Below are positions 1 through 7,306 of a stretch of DNA of 52,957 nucleotides, piece after piece; the stretch's first letter is position 1, and each line of letters opens with the position of its first letter. This DNA is from Oscillospiraceae bacterium (GTDB lineage: Bacteria; Bacillota; Clostridia; Oscillospirales; Acutalibacteraceae), in assembly GCA_015065885.1 (NCBI GenBank), contig SVPJ01000011.1:1-52957 (forward strand). Reading direction: 5' to 3'. A program made the position numbers and the translations under genes. The notes beneath the pieces were generated by a model, which was given only the letters and a program-made list of their open reading frames with translations, was not told the origin of the DNA and did not search any database.

Positions 1-2
1 CG

Positions 3-173
3 TATTTAATCGAAACTATTATTCTTGAAGTTTGTGTTTATACTGCTGAATTTTTCATTTATAAGAAATATTTCAAGGGTACAAGTGTGATTAAGCTGGT
101 TGGGTATACTTTAACAGCAAATACTTTGAGTTTGTTGTTAGGAATTTTTCTTGATTGTTATATTTTGATCTAA
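3..173 (+). CDS. C-terminal fragment of an unknown membrane protein
   Basis: An open frame runs from the window edge to a TAA at 171-173, giving 56 visible residues with no start. It is hydrophobic and Ile/Leu/Tyr-rich, with two likely membrane segments around residues 5-20 and 30-54 separated by a short Lys-rich turn (YKKYFKG), which fits the end of a multi-pass membrane protein. Base composition is clearly more AT-rich than most of the window. I do not recognise the family, and the 5' part lies outside the window. The frame is short and AT-rich, so chance is not excluded; the membrane-like composition is the main support. Confidence 0.5.
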   Translation, partial: YLIETIILEVCVYTAEFFIYKKYFKGTSVIKLVGYTLTANTLSLLLGIFLDCYILI

Positions 174-256
174 AATCATAGTTTTGAGTAAAATCCTCGG
201 TTTTCGCACAGTTCTTTTTTGGGAAGTAAGAAGTAATAGTGAATAGTGAAAAAGTA

Positions 257-285
257 TTGCACCTCCACCGCTTTTATGCTATAAT
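257..285 (+). promoter_or_regulatory. Sigma-A-type promoter of the zinc-ribbon gene
   Basis: TTGCAC at 257-262, a 17-bp spacer, then a perfect TATAAT at 280-285. Transcription would begin near 292, leaving a leader of about 13 nt before the GTG at 305. This places any upstream start (for example GTG 239) outside the transcript. Confidence 0.8.
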
Positions 286-304
286 TACCCATGGGGGCGA
301 TAGT

Positions 305-793
305 GTGAAAATCTGCGAGAAATGCGGAGCGTATAATTCCGATAGCCGCATGTTTTGTGTAGATTGCGGTGATGTGTTAGGGGATAAGGTGTCCGATCTT
401 CACGAGCAGCAGATTCGAAACGACATTGATGCGAAAATGGATGCAATGTACAATAAAAGAGATCCGATCTATGTCAGTGGAATGGATAAAGTGTTTGGCA
501 TCGCCTCGCTTGTGGGAGCAACCGTTTCCTTCGTGCTTTTGGTAATACGAGTCATTGTGCGGCAAAGTGCATACGGTTTGTTTTGGAGTATCATACTGTT
601 CTTGTTATCCGCCGTTGAGGCGCTCGTTCCGCGTGTTGCATGGGAAATTGAAAAACGGCGTTTGAGTTCCTACGTACGCGGTGCCGATGATCTGGAACCC
701 GGTGATGGATATTTTATCGGCAGAAAATGTATGGTCGTATTTTTGACTGCGCTGGGTACGCTCGTCGCTGTGTTTAGTTTTTTATACGGCTAA
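305..793 (+). CDS. Zinc-ribbon membrane protein of unknown function
   Basis: The 162-residue protein opens with a four-cysteine zinc ribbon (Cys4, Cys7, Cys18, Cys21: CEKC and CVDC). A charged linker follows, then three likely membrane segments at about 63-84, 90-109 and 142-161. The GTG at 305 is chosen because it puts the ribbon at the N-terminus, lies just downstream of the promoter at 257-285, and has a purine-rich GGGGGCGA at 293-300; the in-frame GTG at 239 lies upstream of that promoter. Zinc-ribbon plus transmembrane proteins are common in Clostridia and mostly uncharacterised. The gene stands alone between AT-rich spacers. Function is not assigned. Confidence 0.8.
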   Translation: MKICEKCGAYNSDSRMFCVDCGDVLGDKVSDLHEQQIRNDIDAKMDAMYNKRDPIYVSGMDKVFGIASLVGATVSFVLLVIRVIVRQSAYGLFWSIILFLLSAVEALVPRVAWEIEKRRLSSYVRGADDLEPGDGYFIGRKCMVVFLTALGTLVAVFSFLYG

Positions 794-892
794 AAGGTGA
801 CGGAATTGATCTGCGCTCTTTCGAAGAACGACTTCCCCTATGCTTGCGACGTTCCTACAGAATACAAGATTGTTTTGACGTGAGGTGGTAAT

Positions 893-1279
893 GTGTCTTT
901 GTACCAACAATTCAAAGCGACAAAAAAGCTGGTTGAGAAAACCAAATTTGTGAAAATCTATACCTGCCGTTTTCATGATAAACTGTATAAAATCGTGGTG
1001 ACCAAACGCTTTGCCGACAAGCACACGGTTTTAAAATGCGAGGAAAACCACATTTTGTGGGACCAGATTCCTGCGCTGTTCAACTGGGGCGGGAGAATGC
1101 ACGGGGAATATCGCCCCGTGTATCAAACAGGTCAGGACAAGGGGTATATCGTGCTTTTCGTTGTGCGCGGCAAGCCGAACGGTGTGGTCGGCTTGGATGA
1201 CGGTGTTTTTTGTTCTGCTGATAAGTTTGACGAAAACTGCGTAAACGTGATGACGTATAAACACTTTAAGAAACTTTAA
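893..1279 (+). CDS. Hypothetical protein, 128 aa
   Basis: A small soluble protein with a basic N-terminal half (many Lys) and no membrane segment. I do not recognise the family. The GTG start at 893 has a good SD (GAGGTGG, 882-888). Three cysteines and scattered aromatics (WDQIPALFNWGG) suggest a compact fold, but no known motif is visible. It lies 99 bp after the zinc-ribbon gene and is followed by a hairpin at 1287-1325, so it may be the last gene of a short transcript. Two antisense frames cover the same DNA; the SD and protein-like composition favour this strand. Confidence 0.65.
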   Translation: MSLYQQFKATKKLVEKTKFVKIYTCRFHDKLYKIVVTKRFADKHTVLKCEENHILWDQIPALFNWGGRMHGEYRPVYQTGQDKGYIVLFVVRGKPNGVVGLDDGVFCSADKFDENCVNVMTYKHFKKL

Positions 1280-1286
1280 TGATGCG

Positions 1287-1325
1287 CTCCCCGTCGGTGT
1301 CTTGTGCTTGACAACCGACGGGGAG
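1287..1325 (+). terminator. 12-bp hairpin after the 893 gene
   Basis: Arms at 1287-1298 and 1314-1325 form a perfect 12-bp GC-rich stem with a 15-nt loop, eight bases after the upstream stop. The T-run behind it is weak (GTGATTTAATT), so termination may be partial. The loop and 3' arm also carry the -35 box and spacer of the next promoter. Confidence 0.55.
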
Positions 1326-1336
1326 TGTGATTTAAT
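1308..1336 (+). promoter_or_regulatory. Promoter of the SPFH gene, embedded in a hairpin
   Basis: A perfect TTGACA at 1308-1313, 17-bp spacer, and TTTAAT at 1331-1336. The -35 lies in the loop of the hairpin at 1287-1325 and the spacer contains its 3' arm, so terminator and promoter share DNA. An SD (AAAGGAGGTC) and ATG 1367 follow. Confidence 0.7.
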
Positions 1337-1366
1337 TATAGTAGAATCATAAAGGAGGTCTGTACT

Positions 1367-2332
1367 ATGGAAATCGTTGCAATCGTGTTACTCGCTTTGT
1401 TGGTGATCATTTTGATCTCTTGCATCCGCATCGTACCGCAGGCGACCGAGCATGTGGTGGAATTTCTCGGGAAATATAAGACCACGTGGGAAGCGGGTAT
1501 TCATTTAAAAGTACCGTTCTTGGAACGTATTGCGAAGCAGATCACGCTGAAGGAACAGGTGCTGGATTCGCCGCCGCAACCGGTTATCACCAAAGATAAC
1601 GTCACCATGCAGATCGATACGGTGGTATATTTTCGTATTTTTGATGCGAAACTGTACGCGTACGGCGCGGTCAACCCCATCAGTGCGCTCGAAAATCTGA
1701 CGGCGACCACCTTGCGTAATATCGTCGGTGAATTGGAACTGGACAATACGCTGACGTCCCGCGATACCATCAACGAGAAGATGACCGCTATTTTGGATGA
1801 AGCGACCGATCAGTGGGGTATCAAAGTCAACCGCGTGGAACTGAAAAATATCATTCCACCCGCGGAAATTCAAAACGCGATGGAAAAGCAGATGAAGGCG
1901 GAACGCGATCGCCGTGAAACGCTGTTGCAGGCGGAAGGTCACAAGGCGGCGGCGATCACCCGCGCGGAAGGCGACAAGCAGGCGATGATCCTGGCGGCGG
2001 AGGGTGAGCGCGATGCGCGTATCGCCCGTGCGGAAGGCGAAGCGAAAGCGATCCTCCTTTCGAAGCAAGCGGAGGCGGACGGTCTGCGCGCTATTAAGGA
2101 AGTGGGCGTAGACGGTGCCGTGCTGGAACTGAAAAAGTACGAAGCGCTGGTGTTGATGTCCAACGGCCGTGCGGCGAAGATCATCGTTCCCACGGATGCG
2201 GTGGAAGCGGTGAAGAACAGCGTGCTGTTCTCCGAATCGGCGGGTGTGGGGGACGTCACACACGAAGCAGAAGATCTACCCGCACCGTCCGAGGACGATC
2301 CTTGCTGCGACCGCTTTGCTGATGAGGCGTAA
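1367..2332 (+). CDS. SPFH/band-7 (stomatin-like, slipin) protein
   Basis: This 321-residue protein has one N-terminal membrane segment (about 4-22), then an SPFH/band-7 domain (about 25-185) with the usual RIVPQATEHVVEFLGKY-type opening. An Ala/Glu-rich coiled coil follows (about 185-255), with repeated AEG units. Such proteins oligomerise at the membrane inner face and are linked to microdomain organisation and membrane protein turnover. The usual NfeD partner is not adjacent. The tail ends in a short acidic stretch with CC. ATG 1367 has a strong SD at 1352-1360. Its stop is 3 bp before the isomerase gene, so the two are probably cotranscribed. Family assignment is firm; the substrate or partner is unknown. 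Confidence 0.9.
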   Translation: MEIVAIVLLALLVIILISCIRIVPQATEHVVEFLGKYKTTWEAGIHLKVPFLERIAKQITLKEQVLDSPPQPVITKDNVTMQIDTVVYFRIFDAKLYAYGAVNPISALENLTATTLRNIVGELELDNTLTSRDTINEKMTAILDEATDQWGIKVNRVELKNIIPPAEIQNAMEKQMKAERDRRETLLQAEGHKAAAITRAEGDKQAMILAAEGERDARIARAEGEAKAILLSKQAEADGLRAIKEVGVDGAVLELKKYEALVLMSNGRAAKIIVPTDAVEAVKNSVLFSESAGVGDVTHEAEDLPAPSEDDPCCDRFADEA

Positions 2333-2335
2333 ACT

Positions 2336-3187
2336 ATGAGATACGGAGCAGGTGTATGTAACTACGGTCGTTTCCATGAGGAACGCTATCAGAAAATGAA
2401 GGCGCACGGTTTTGATTGCGCCGACTATAACATGGCGTGTACGGAGGATGAACTGTATACGGTTACCGACGAAAGACGCGCGGCGATCATTGCACACGAA
2501 AAGGCGCTTGCTGCTGCGGCGGGCGTGGAGTTTCATCAGGTACACGGCCCGTGGCGTTGGCCGGCACAGGACGGCACCGAAGAAGACCGTGCCGAGCGGA
2601 TGGAGAAGATGAAGCGATCGCTTCGATTCACGGCGGAACTCGGGTGCAAGAATTGGGTCATTCATCCCATTATGCCGTTTGGCGTGAACGAGAAGAACGA
2701 CCCTGAACTCTCTGCCAAAACGTGGGAACTCAATCGTGCGTTTATGAGCGAGTTGCTCGCGGTGGCGAAGGAGTACGATATCACCATCTGTTTTGAGAAT
2801 ATGCCGATGCCCGACTTTTCGCTCGGCGACCCTGCGGCGATATTGAAATTCGTTCAAGAGATGAACGACGATCATTTTATGATCTGCTTGGATACCGGTC
2901 ACGCCGAAATGTGTCCCGGCTTTACGGCAGGCAGTGCCGCCCGTTTGATGGGTAAATACGTGCGTGTGCTACACGTACATGACAACGATGGTCGCCATGA
3001 TTGGCATCAGTTGCCCTTCTTTGGTGTGACCGATTGGTCGGATTTCGGTGCGGCGCTTGCGGAGATCGGGTACGACGGCGTGTTTAATTTTGAAACGTGC
3101 CCCTCGAACCGACTGCCCACCCCGCTGTTTGACGAGATGAGTTACACTATGGCGAAAATCGGCCGTGAGATCATGGGCGAACTGTAA
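2336..3187 (+). CDS. TIM-barrel sugar-phosphate isomerase/epimerase (AP endonuclease 2 superfamily)
   Basis: A 283-residue xylose-isomerase-like TIM barrel. Probable metal and substrate ligands sit at the usual strand ends: Glu154 (CFENMPMPD), Asp186/His189 (LDTGHAEM), His213-His215-Asp216 (LHVHDND), His221 and Glu253 (FNFETCP). Family members interconvert keto/aldo sugars or sugar derivatives such as inosose, hydroxypyruvate or tagaturonate; the substrate cannot be told from sequence. It begins 3 bp after the SPFH gene, and its transcript ends at the bidirectional hairpin at 3191-3216. An endonuclease IV role is unlikely, because the neighbours and the lone-domain layout fit sugar isomerases. 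Confidence 0.85.
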   Translation: MRYGAGVCNYGRFHEERYQKMKAHGFDCADYNMACTEDELYTVTDERRAAIIAHEKALAAAAGVEFHQVHGPWRWPAQDGTEEDRAERMEKMKRSLRFTAELGCKNWVIHPIMPFGVNEKNDPELSAKTWELNRAFMSELLAVAKEYDITICFENMPMPDFSLGDPAAILKFVQEMNDDHFMICLDTGHAEMCPGFTAGSAARLMGKYVRVLHVHDNDGRHDWHQLPFFGVTDWSDFGAALAEIGYDGVFNFETCPSNRLPTPLFDEMSYTMAKIGREIMGEL

Positions 3188-3221
3188 AAAACGAGGCTGT
3201 CATACGACAGCCTTGTTTTTT
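3186..3221. terminator. Bidirectional terminator between convergent genes
   Basis: Stem arms 3194-3201 and 3206-3213 (8 bp, extended by weaker pairs to about 3191/3216) enclose ATAC. An A-run lies on one side and a T-run on the other, so it can stop the isomerase transcript and the minus-strand tspO transcript. It overlaps both stop codons. Confidence 0.8.
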
Positions 3222-3699
3222 AGCGGTTTAACACATAGTATCCCAAGTTCAAATACGCGGCGAACAACAGCCACGCAAGATAGGGGACGAGCAGCCACGC
3301 GGCTGTGGTGGAGTGTGCGGCAAAGCGACGTATGGTATACGAGACGGCGGCGATCAGCAACAGAATCCACAAGAAGGCGAACAGACGCCATTCCAAACGG
3401 AAGAAAAAGAGCGGCCACAGCACATTGATCGCCAGTTGCAAAAAGTAGACGCGTAACGAATCGGCACGGTCGACGTCGCCCGTCTTCCACACGAGATAGG
3501 CGGCAATACCCATTGCGACGTACAGTACTGTCCAAACAGGAAAAAACAGCCACGCGGGCGGTGCGAGCGGCGGTGGGATCAATGCTTGCACAACGGAAAA
3601 GTCACCCCCGAGTAAGGCACCCAGTCCTCCCGCCAACACTGCGGTGCCCACGAAAAACGCGAACGCGCCCCATGAGAATTTTTTTGTACCGATGGTCAT
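3220..3699 (-). CDS. tspO: TspO/MBR-family tryptophan-rich membrane protein
   Basis: A 159-residue five-helix membrane protein with TspO/MBR hallmarks: PPAWLFFPVWTVLYVAMGIA after the first helix (about 47-66), then QLAINVLWPLFFF, and a C-terminal PYLAWLLFAAYLNLGYYVLN. Relatives bind porphyrins and lipids and are implicated in stress and tetrapyrrole responses; the physiological role in Firmicutes is unsettled. ATG at 3699 has an SD (GGGAGGGG, complement of 3707-3714) that is part of the terminator hairpin of the upstream minus-strand gene, so translation may be damped when the hairpin forms. Length matches the family. Confidence 0.9.
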   Translation of the reverse strand: MTIGTKKFSWGAFAFFVGTAVLAGGLGALLGGDFSVVQALIPPPLAPPAWLFFPVWTVLYVAMGIAAYLVWKTGDVDRADSLRVYFLQLAINVLWPLFFFRLEWRLFAFLWILLLIAAVSYTIRRFAAHSTTAAWLLVPYLAWLLFAAYLNLGYYVLNR

Positions 3700-3700
3700 A

Positions 3701-3744
3701 TAAAAACCCCTCCCAAAGCAAATTATGCAAAATGGGAGGGGTTT
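3701..3744 (-). terminator. Terminator of the Prok-RING gene; holds the tspO SD
   Basis: Perfect 12-bp stem (arms 3733-3744 and 3704-3715 on the minus strand) with a T5 run at 3702-3706. The 3' arm contains GGGAGGGG, which sits 7 nt from the tspO ATG and serves as its SD. Confidence 0.8.
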
Positions 3745-3748
3745 ATGA

Positions 3749-4690
3749 TCACAACGATGTAAACACCATTTGTATTATCGTGGTGAAGAGGTTGATGCCG
3801 AAATACGAAACGGCGCCCCACACGAGAGAAACGCCGCCGAGCGACTTTAACGTCGTGCGGAAGTCGGCAGGATCGGTCTCTTTGGCGGTGCGCACCCGCT
3901 TTTTACAAGTGTGCAGGTACAAATAGTTGGCAAACAGACCGAAGAGCAGATGAATGACCAGCATTGCGATCGAGAGCAAGAAGAGTACGGGAAGATAGCC
4001 TGCTTCATACGACACCATAAACGGATCCGCGTCGGTGATGCTCAAGGCGCCGCTCATATGAAAGACCAAATAGTTCAAAGCGAAATATACCAGATAAAAC
4101 AGACTGACCAAAACGCCCGATACATACTGCTTGCGATACAGTAACCAGTAAGGGGTGATCAAAAATGCCGCCCAGTTCCACTGCACGGCACGACCGTCGC
4201 GGATCTTTTGAAAACGGGGAAGATAATACATTGTGTTAGCGCCTACCGAGACGGCGAGATCTTCCGCCGTGACGTCTTCGTCAAACGGTTCGTTGTGTGC
4301 CACGCCGCCTAAGGGATCAAACCCCGTGCGGAACGGGGTGTATTCGTGATACGGCGTGCCGTTTTGGTGCGGCGGAGTCGATTGCCATTCGCTCGCGTTC
4401 AGCGCTCCGCCGCATCGTCCGCAAAACTCGGCGTACTGCACGTTGGGGGCGCCGCAATGCGGACAGAGATTTTCCGCACGGGTGGATTGCGGCGCGTCTT
4501 CTGTAGCGGTGTTCGCCGTGCGCGACCACTGTTCGGGTGTGCCGTGTGCAGATTCAAAATGGCAGTGACCGTCTGCTTGCCAGCAGGCGCGGTGATGCGG
4601 CGCACCGCACACGGGACAGGTGACGATGTCGTCTGTCTCCGCGAAACGCTTGCCGCAAACGGGGCAGGATTGCCCTTCGTAAAAGAACAT
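3749..4690 (-). CDS. Prok-RING/zinc-ribbon membrane protein (DUF2628-like)
   Basis: From the ATG at 4690 (SD GAAAGGA) the protein has 313 residues. An N-terminal Prok-RING type zinc finger comes first: CPVCGKRF, CPVCGAPHH, then RACW and a Cys/His pair. After a disordered linker comes a second zinc ribbon (CPHCGAPN and CGRCGGAL). The C-terminal half has an FxxxWNWAAFLITPYWLLYRK-like DUF2628 signature and about four membrane segments. Proteins of this layout are widespread in Ruminococcaceae and uncharacterised; a role in membrane protein handling would be a guess. An in-frame upstream start at 4759 is rejected because it overlaps the promoter at 4731-4759. Confidence 0.85.
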   Translation of the reverse strand: MFFYEGQSCPVCGKRFAETDDIVTCPVCGAPHHRACWQADGHCHFESAHGTPEQWSRTANTATEDAPQSTRAENLCPHCGAPNVQYAEFCGRCGGALNASEWQSTPPHQNGTPYHEYTPFRTGFDPLGGVAHNEPFDEDVTAEDLAVSVGANTMYYLPRFQKIRDGRAVQWNWAAFLITPYWLLYRKQYVSGVLVSLFYLVYFALNYLVFHMSGALSITDADPFMVSYEAGYLPVLFLLSIAMLVIHLLFGLFANYLYLHTCKKRVRTAKETDPADFRTTLKSLGGVSLVWGAVSYFGINLFTTIIQMVFTSL

Positions 4691-4730
4691 AATAACGGCG
4701 TCCTTTCTCAATTCACAATACAACAAGTAT

Positions 4731-4759
4731 ACTATACCGCCTTTTTCGCCAAGTTTCAA
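4731..4759 (-). promoter_or_regulatory. Promoter of the Prok-RING gene
   Basis: On the minus strand TTGAAA (complement of 4754-4759), 17-bp spacer, TATAGT (complement of 4731-4736). It lies about 40 bp upstream of ATG 4690. Confidence 0.7.
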
Positions 4760-4810
4760 CAGAAAACGTGCATAGTTTAAAGAAATTTAAAAAAATACGA
4801 CGATTGACGG

Positions 4811-4839
4811 TTGCACTTTCGTGACACAAACAGTATAAT
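4811..4839 (+). promoter_or_regulatory. Promoter of the murD operon
   Basis: TTGCAC 4811-4816, 17-bp spacer, perfect TATAAT 4834-4839. The leader to GTG 4899 is about 50 nt and AT-rich. Confidence 0.8.
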
Positions 4840-4898
4840 ACAAAATATATGAATATATTTTTTTGAAATTCTTAATTTTTTCTGAAGGAGGGGTTACG

Positions 4899-6296
4899 GT
4901 GGAAAAAGGCGGAGCCAAACGCTTTTTTGAAGAGATTCGCGGCAAGCGGGTGACGGTTTGCGGAATCGGTATCAATAATACACCCGTAATTCGACAGTTT
5001 TTGGCGGCGGGTGCCAAGGTGACGGCGTGCGACCGCCGCACGCGCGAGCAGTTAGGCAGTATTGCAAACGAGTTGGAAGCGGAAGGTGCCGTGTTGCAAC
5101 TCGGTGAAGGCTATTTGGATCGTTTGGATGCGGATCTTATCCTTCGTACACCGGGCATGAAGCCGTATTTGCCCCAATTTGAAGAGGCGCGCGCACGCGG
5201 TGTGACGGTCACTTCGGAAATGGAATTGTTTTTTGCACTGTGTCCGGCACCGATCTATGCGGTGACGGGGTCGGACGGCAAGACCACGACTACCACCATT
5301 TTGGCGCGACTGCTCGAGGCTTCGGGACGGCGCGTATGGCTCGGCGGTAATATCGGACGTGCCCTTCTGCCGTTTATTCACGAAGTGCAGGCAAATGATG
5401 CCGCCGTGGTGGAACTCTCCAGTTTTCAGTTGACGGGAATGACCCAATCCCCTCATGTGGCGGTGGTGACCAATGTGGCACCCAACCACTTGGATTGGCA
5501 TACCGATATGCAGGAATACATCGACGCGAAACGCAATCTCGTGTTGTGGCAAACAGCGGGTGACCGCACGGTGCTGAATGCGGATAATGCGATCACCTGC
5601 GGCTATGCCGAAGGACTTCGTTCTTCCTGCAGTTTCTTCTCTCGCTTGCAAAAGCCGCAAAACGGTGCGTACTTACGCAAAGACGGTATGCTCTGTGCGG
5701 TGAGCGAAGAGGAGGAGACTCCCGTCGTTGCGGCGGCAGAGATCCGCATTCCCGGCGTGCATAACGTGGAGAATTACCTCGCGGCGATCGCCGCGTTGCG
5801 CGGGGAAGTGGCACCGGCGGTGATTGCAGACTTTGCACGCACCTTCGGCGGTGTGGAACACCGCTCGGAATGGGTGCGCACCGTAAACGGCGTGCGGTGG
5901 TACAACGATTCCATCGGCTCCAGCCCTTCGCGCACGGTGGCGGGCCTGCACGCATTCGACCGCAAGGTCATCTTGATCGCAGGCGGTTACGACAAGCATA
6001 TTCCGTATGATCCGCTCGGCGAAGCGGCAAAAGATACCGTGAAAGCGGCGGTGTTGCTCGGTGCGACTGCCGATGCGATCGAAGAGGCGATCCGCGCACA
6101 TTGCGATCTGCCGATCGAGCGGGTGGCTACTATGGAAGAAGCAGTGGCGGCGGCACACAAACTCGCGGTCGACGGCGACATCGTTTTTTTGTCGCCCGCC
6201 AGTGCCAGTTTTGATATGTATAAGAATTTTGAAGAGCGCGGGTGTCATTTTAAACGTCTCGTGCTGGAGTTGGAGGAGGAAGAAACATGCAAGTAA
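4899..6296 (+). CDS. murD: UDP-N-acetylmuramoyl-L-alanine--D-glutamate ligase
   Basis: MurD adds D-glutamate to UDP-MurNAc-L-Ala in the cytoplasm, the second amino-acid step of peptidoglycan precursor synthesis. The 465-residue protein shows the Mur ligase layout. An N-terminal Rossmann-like domain carries VCGIGINN at about 20-27. The ATP loop is GSDGKTTT (124-131), a variant of the usual GTNGKTT. Central motifs include NHLDWH, and YNDSIGSSPSRT opens the C-terminal ligase domain. GTG 4899 is chosen because GAAGGAGGGG (4884-4893) sits 5 nt upstream; an in-frame ATG at 4863 has no SD. It is the first gene of a five-gene operon and overlaps the next by 10 nt. Confidence 0.95.
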   Translation: MEKGGAKRFFEEIRGKRVTVCGIGINNTPVIRQFLAAGAKVTACDRRTREQLGSIANELEAEGAVLQLGEGYLDRLDADLILRTPGMKPYLPQFEEARARGVTVTSEMELFFALCPAPIYAVTGSDGKTTTTTILARLLEASGRRVWLGGNIGRALLPFIHEVQANDAAVVELSSFQLTGMTQSPHVAVVTNVAPNHLDWHTDMQEYIDAKRNLVLWQTAGDRTVLNADNAITCGYAEGLRSSCSFFSRLQKPQNGAYLRKDGMLCAVSEEEETPVVAAAEIRIPGVHNVENYLAAIAALRGEVAPAVIADFARTFGGVEHRSEWVRTVNGVRWYNDSIGSSPSRTVAGLHAFDRKVILIAGGYDKHIPYDPLGEAAKDTVKAAVLLGATADAIEEAIRAHCDLPIERVATMEEAVAAAHKLAVDGDIVFLSPASASFDMYKNFEERGCHFKRLVLELEEEETCK

Positions 6297-7306
6297 GCAC
6301 GGTTTTGCAGGAGTTGTGTATGGCACCCGGTGTCGGCGGTATGACCGAGGCTGCGGCGTGTGCAACGGAAATGCTGCGCCCGTATTGTGATATGGTAAAA
6401 ACAGACGCGATGGGGAACGTGATCGCGTGGCGTCGCGGAAAACGCGAAGGGCTTCCCACCGTGATGCTGGAAGCACATATCGACGAGATCGGTTTTGTGG
6501 TCACGGGTGTGGACGATCACGGCTTCATCAAGGTGTCAAACTGCGGCGGCGTGGACAACCGCGTACTCACCGCTTCGGAAGTGACGGTATACGGCGACCG
6601 CCCGTATGCGGGTCTGTTTTGTTCGGTACCGCCGCATCTCGGCGGCGGGGATATGCCCCAGGTGAAGGATCGCGGTATTGACGTCGGCATGACCGCCGAG
6701 CAGGCGAAAGAATGCATTCCCGTGGGCGCTCCCGTCTCTTTCCGCAAGGCGTATAAACCGCTGCTCGGCACGCGGGTGTGTGCCACGTCGCTGGATGACC
6801 GTGCAGGTGTGGCAACGGTGCTTTATTGTTTAGAATTGTTGAAAGATGAAGAACTGCCCGTGAACGTGGCGGTACTGTTCTCGGTGCAGGAAGAACTCGG
6901 CACGCGCGGGGCTCCGCCTGCGGTCTTTGCCATCGACCCGCAGGTCGCGGTTTCGGTGGACGTGAGTTTTGCCGCGTCGGCAATGGAAAACGGTGCGATT
7001 ACTGCCAAACTCGGCAAAGGACCGATGGTTGGAATGTCCCCGTCGCTCAACGTTGCGATCAGCCGCAAAATGGCGGCACTTGCGAAGGCGCAGAACATTC
7101 CGTTCCAGTACGAGGGAATGGGCGGGTCGACGGGTACGAACGCCGATAAGATCGGCGTGGTGCGCGGCGGTGTGAAGACGGCACTGTTGTCGGTGCCGCT
7201 GCGCTATATGCACACTCCCGTCGAAGTGGCAGACCTTGAGGATATCGAAAACACCGCCCGTTTGATGGCGGCGTTTGTGAAGGAAGGGAGTGGTGACGTA
7301 TGCTGA
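6287..7306 (+). CDS. M42-family metallo-aminopeptidase (first paralogue)
   Basis: A cytosolic, probably dodecameric TET-type aminopeptidase of 339 residues that trims peptides at their N-termini using two divalent metals. Ligands are intact: His64/Asp66 (AHIDEIG), the bridging Asp in LDDRAG (170-174), the Glu202-Glu203 pair (QEELGTRG), Asp225 and His309 (YMHTPVE). It overlaps murD by 10 nt and the second M42 gene by 7 nt, so translation is likely coupled. Substrate preference (glutamyl, leucyl or other) cannot be read. The murD neighbourhood may be incidental or may point to cell-wall peptide use. Confidence 0.9.
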   Translation: MQVSTVLQELCMAPGVGGMTEAAACATEMLRPYCDMVKTDAMGNVIAWRRGKREGLPTVMLEAHIDEIGFVVTGVDDHGFIKVSNCGGVDNRVLTASEVTVYGDRPYAGLFCSVPPHLGGGDMPQVKDRGIDVGMTAEQAKECIPVGAPVSFRKAYKPLLGTRVCATSLDDRAGVATVLYCLELLKDEELPVNVAVLFSVQEELGTRGAPPAVFAIDPQVAVSVDVSFAASAMENGAITAKLGKGPMVGMSPSLNVAISRKMAALAKAQNIPFQYEGMGGSTGTNADKIGVVRGGVKTALLSVPLRYMHTPVEVADLEDIENTARLMAAFVKEGSGDVC

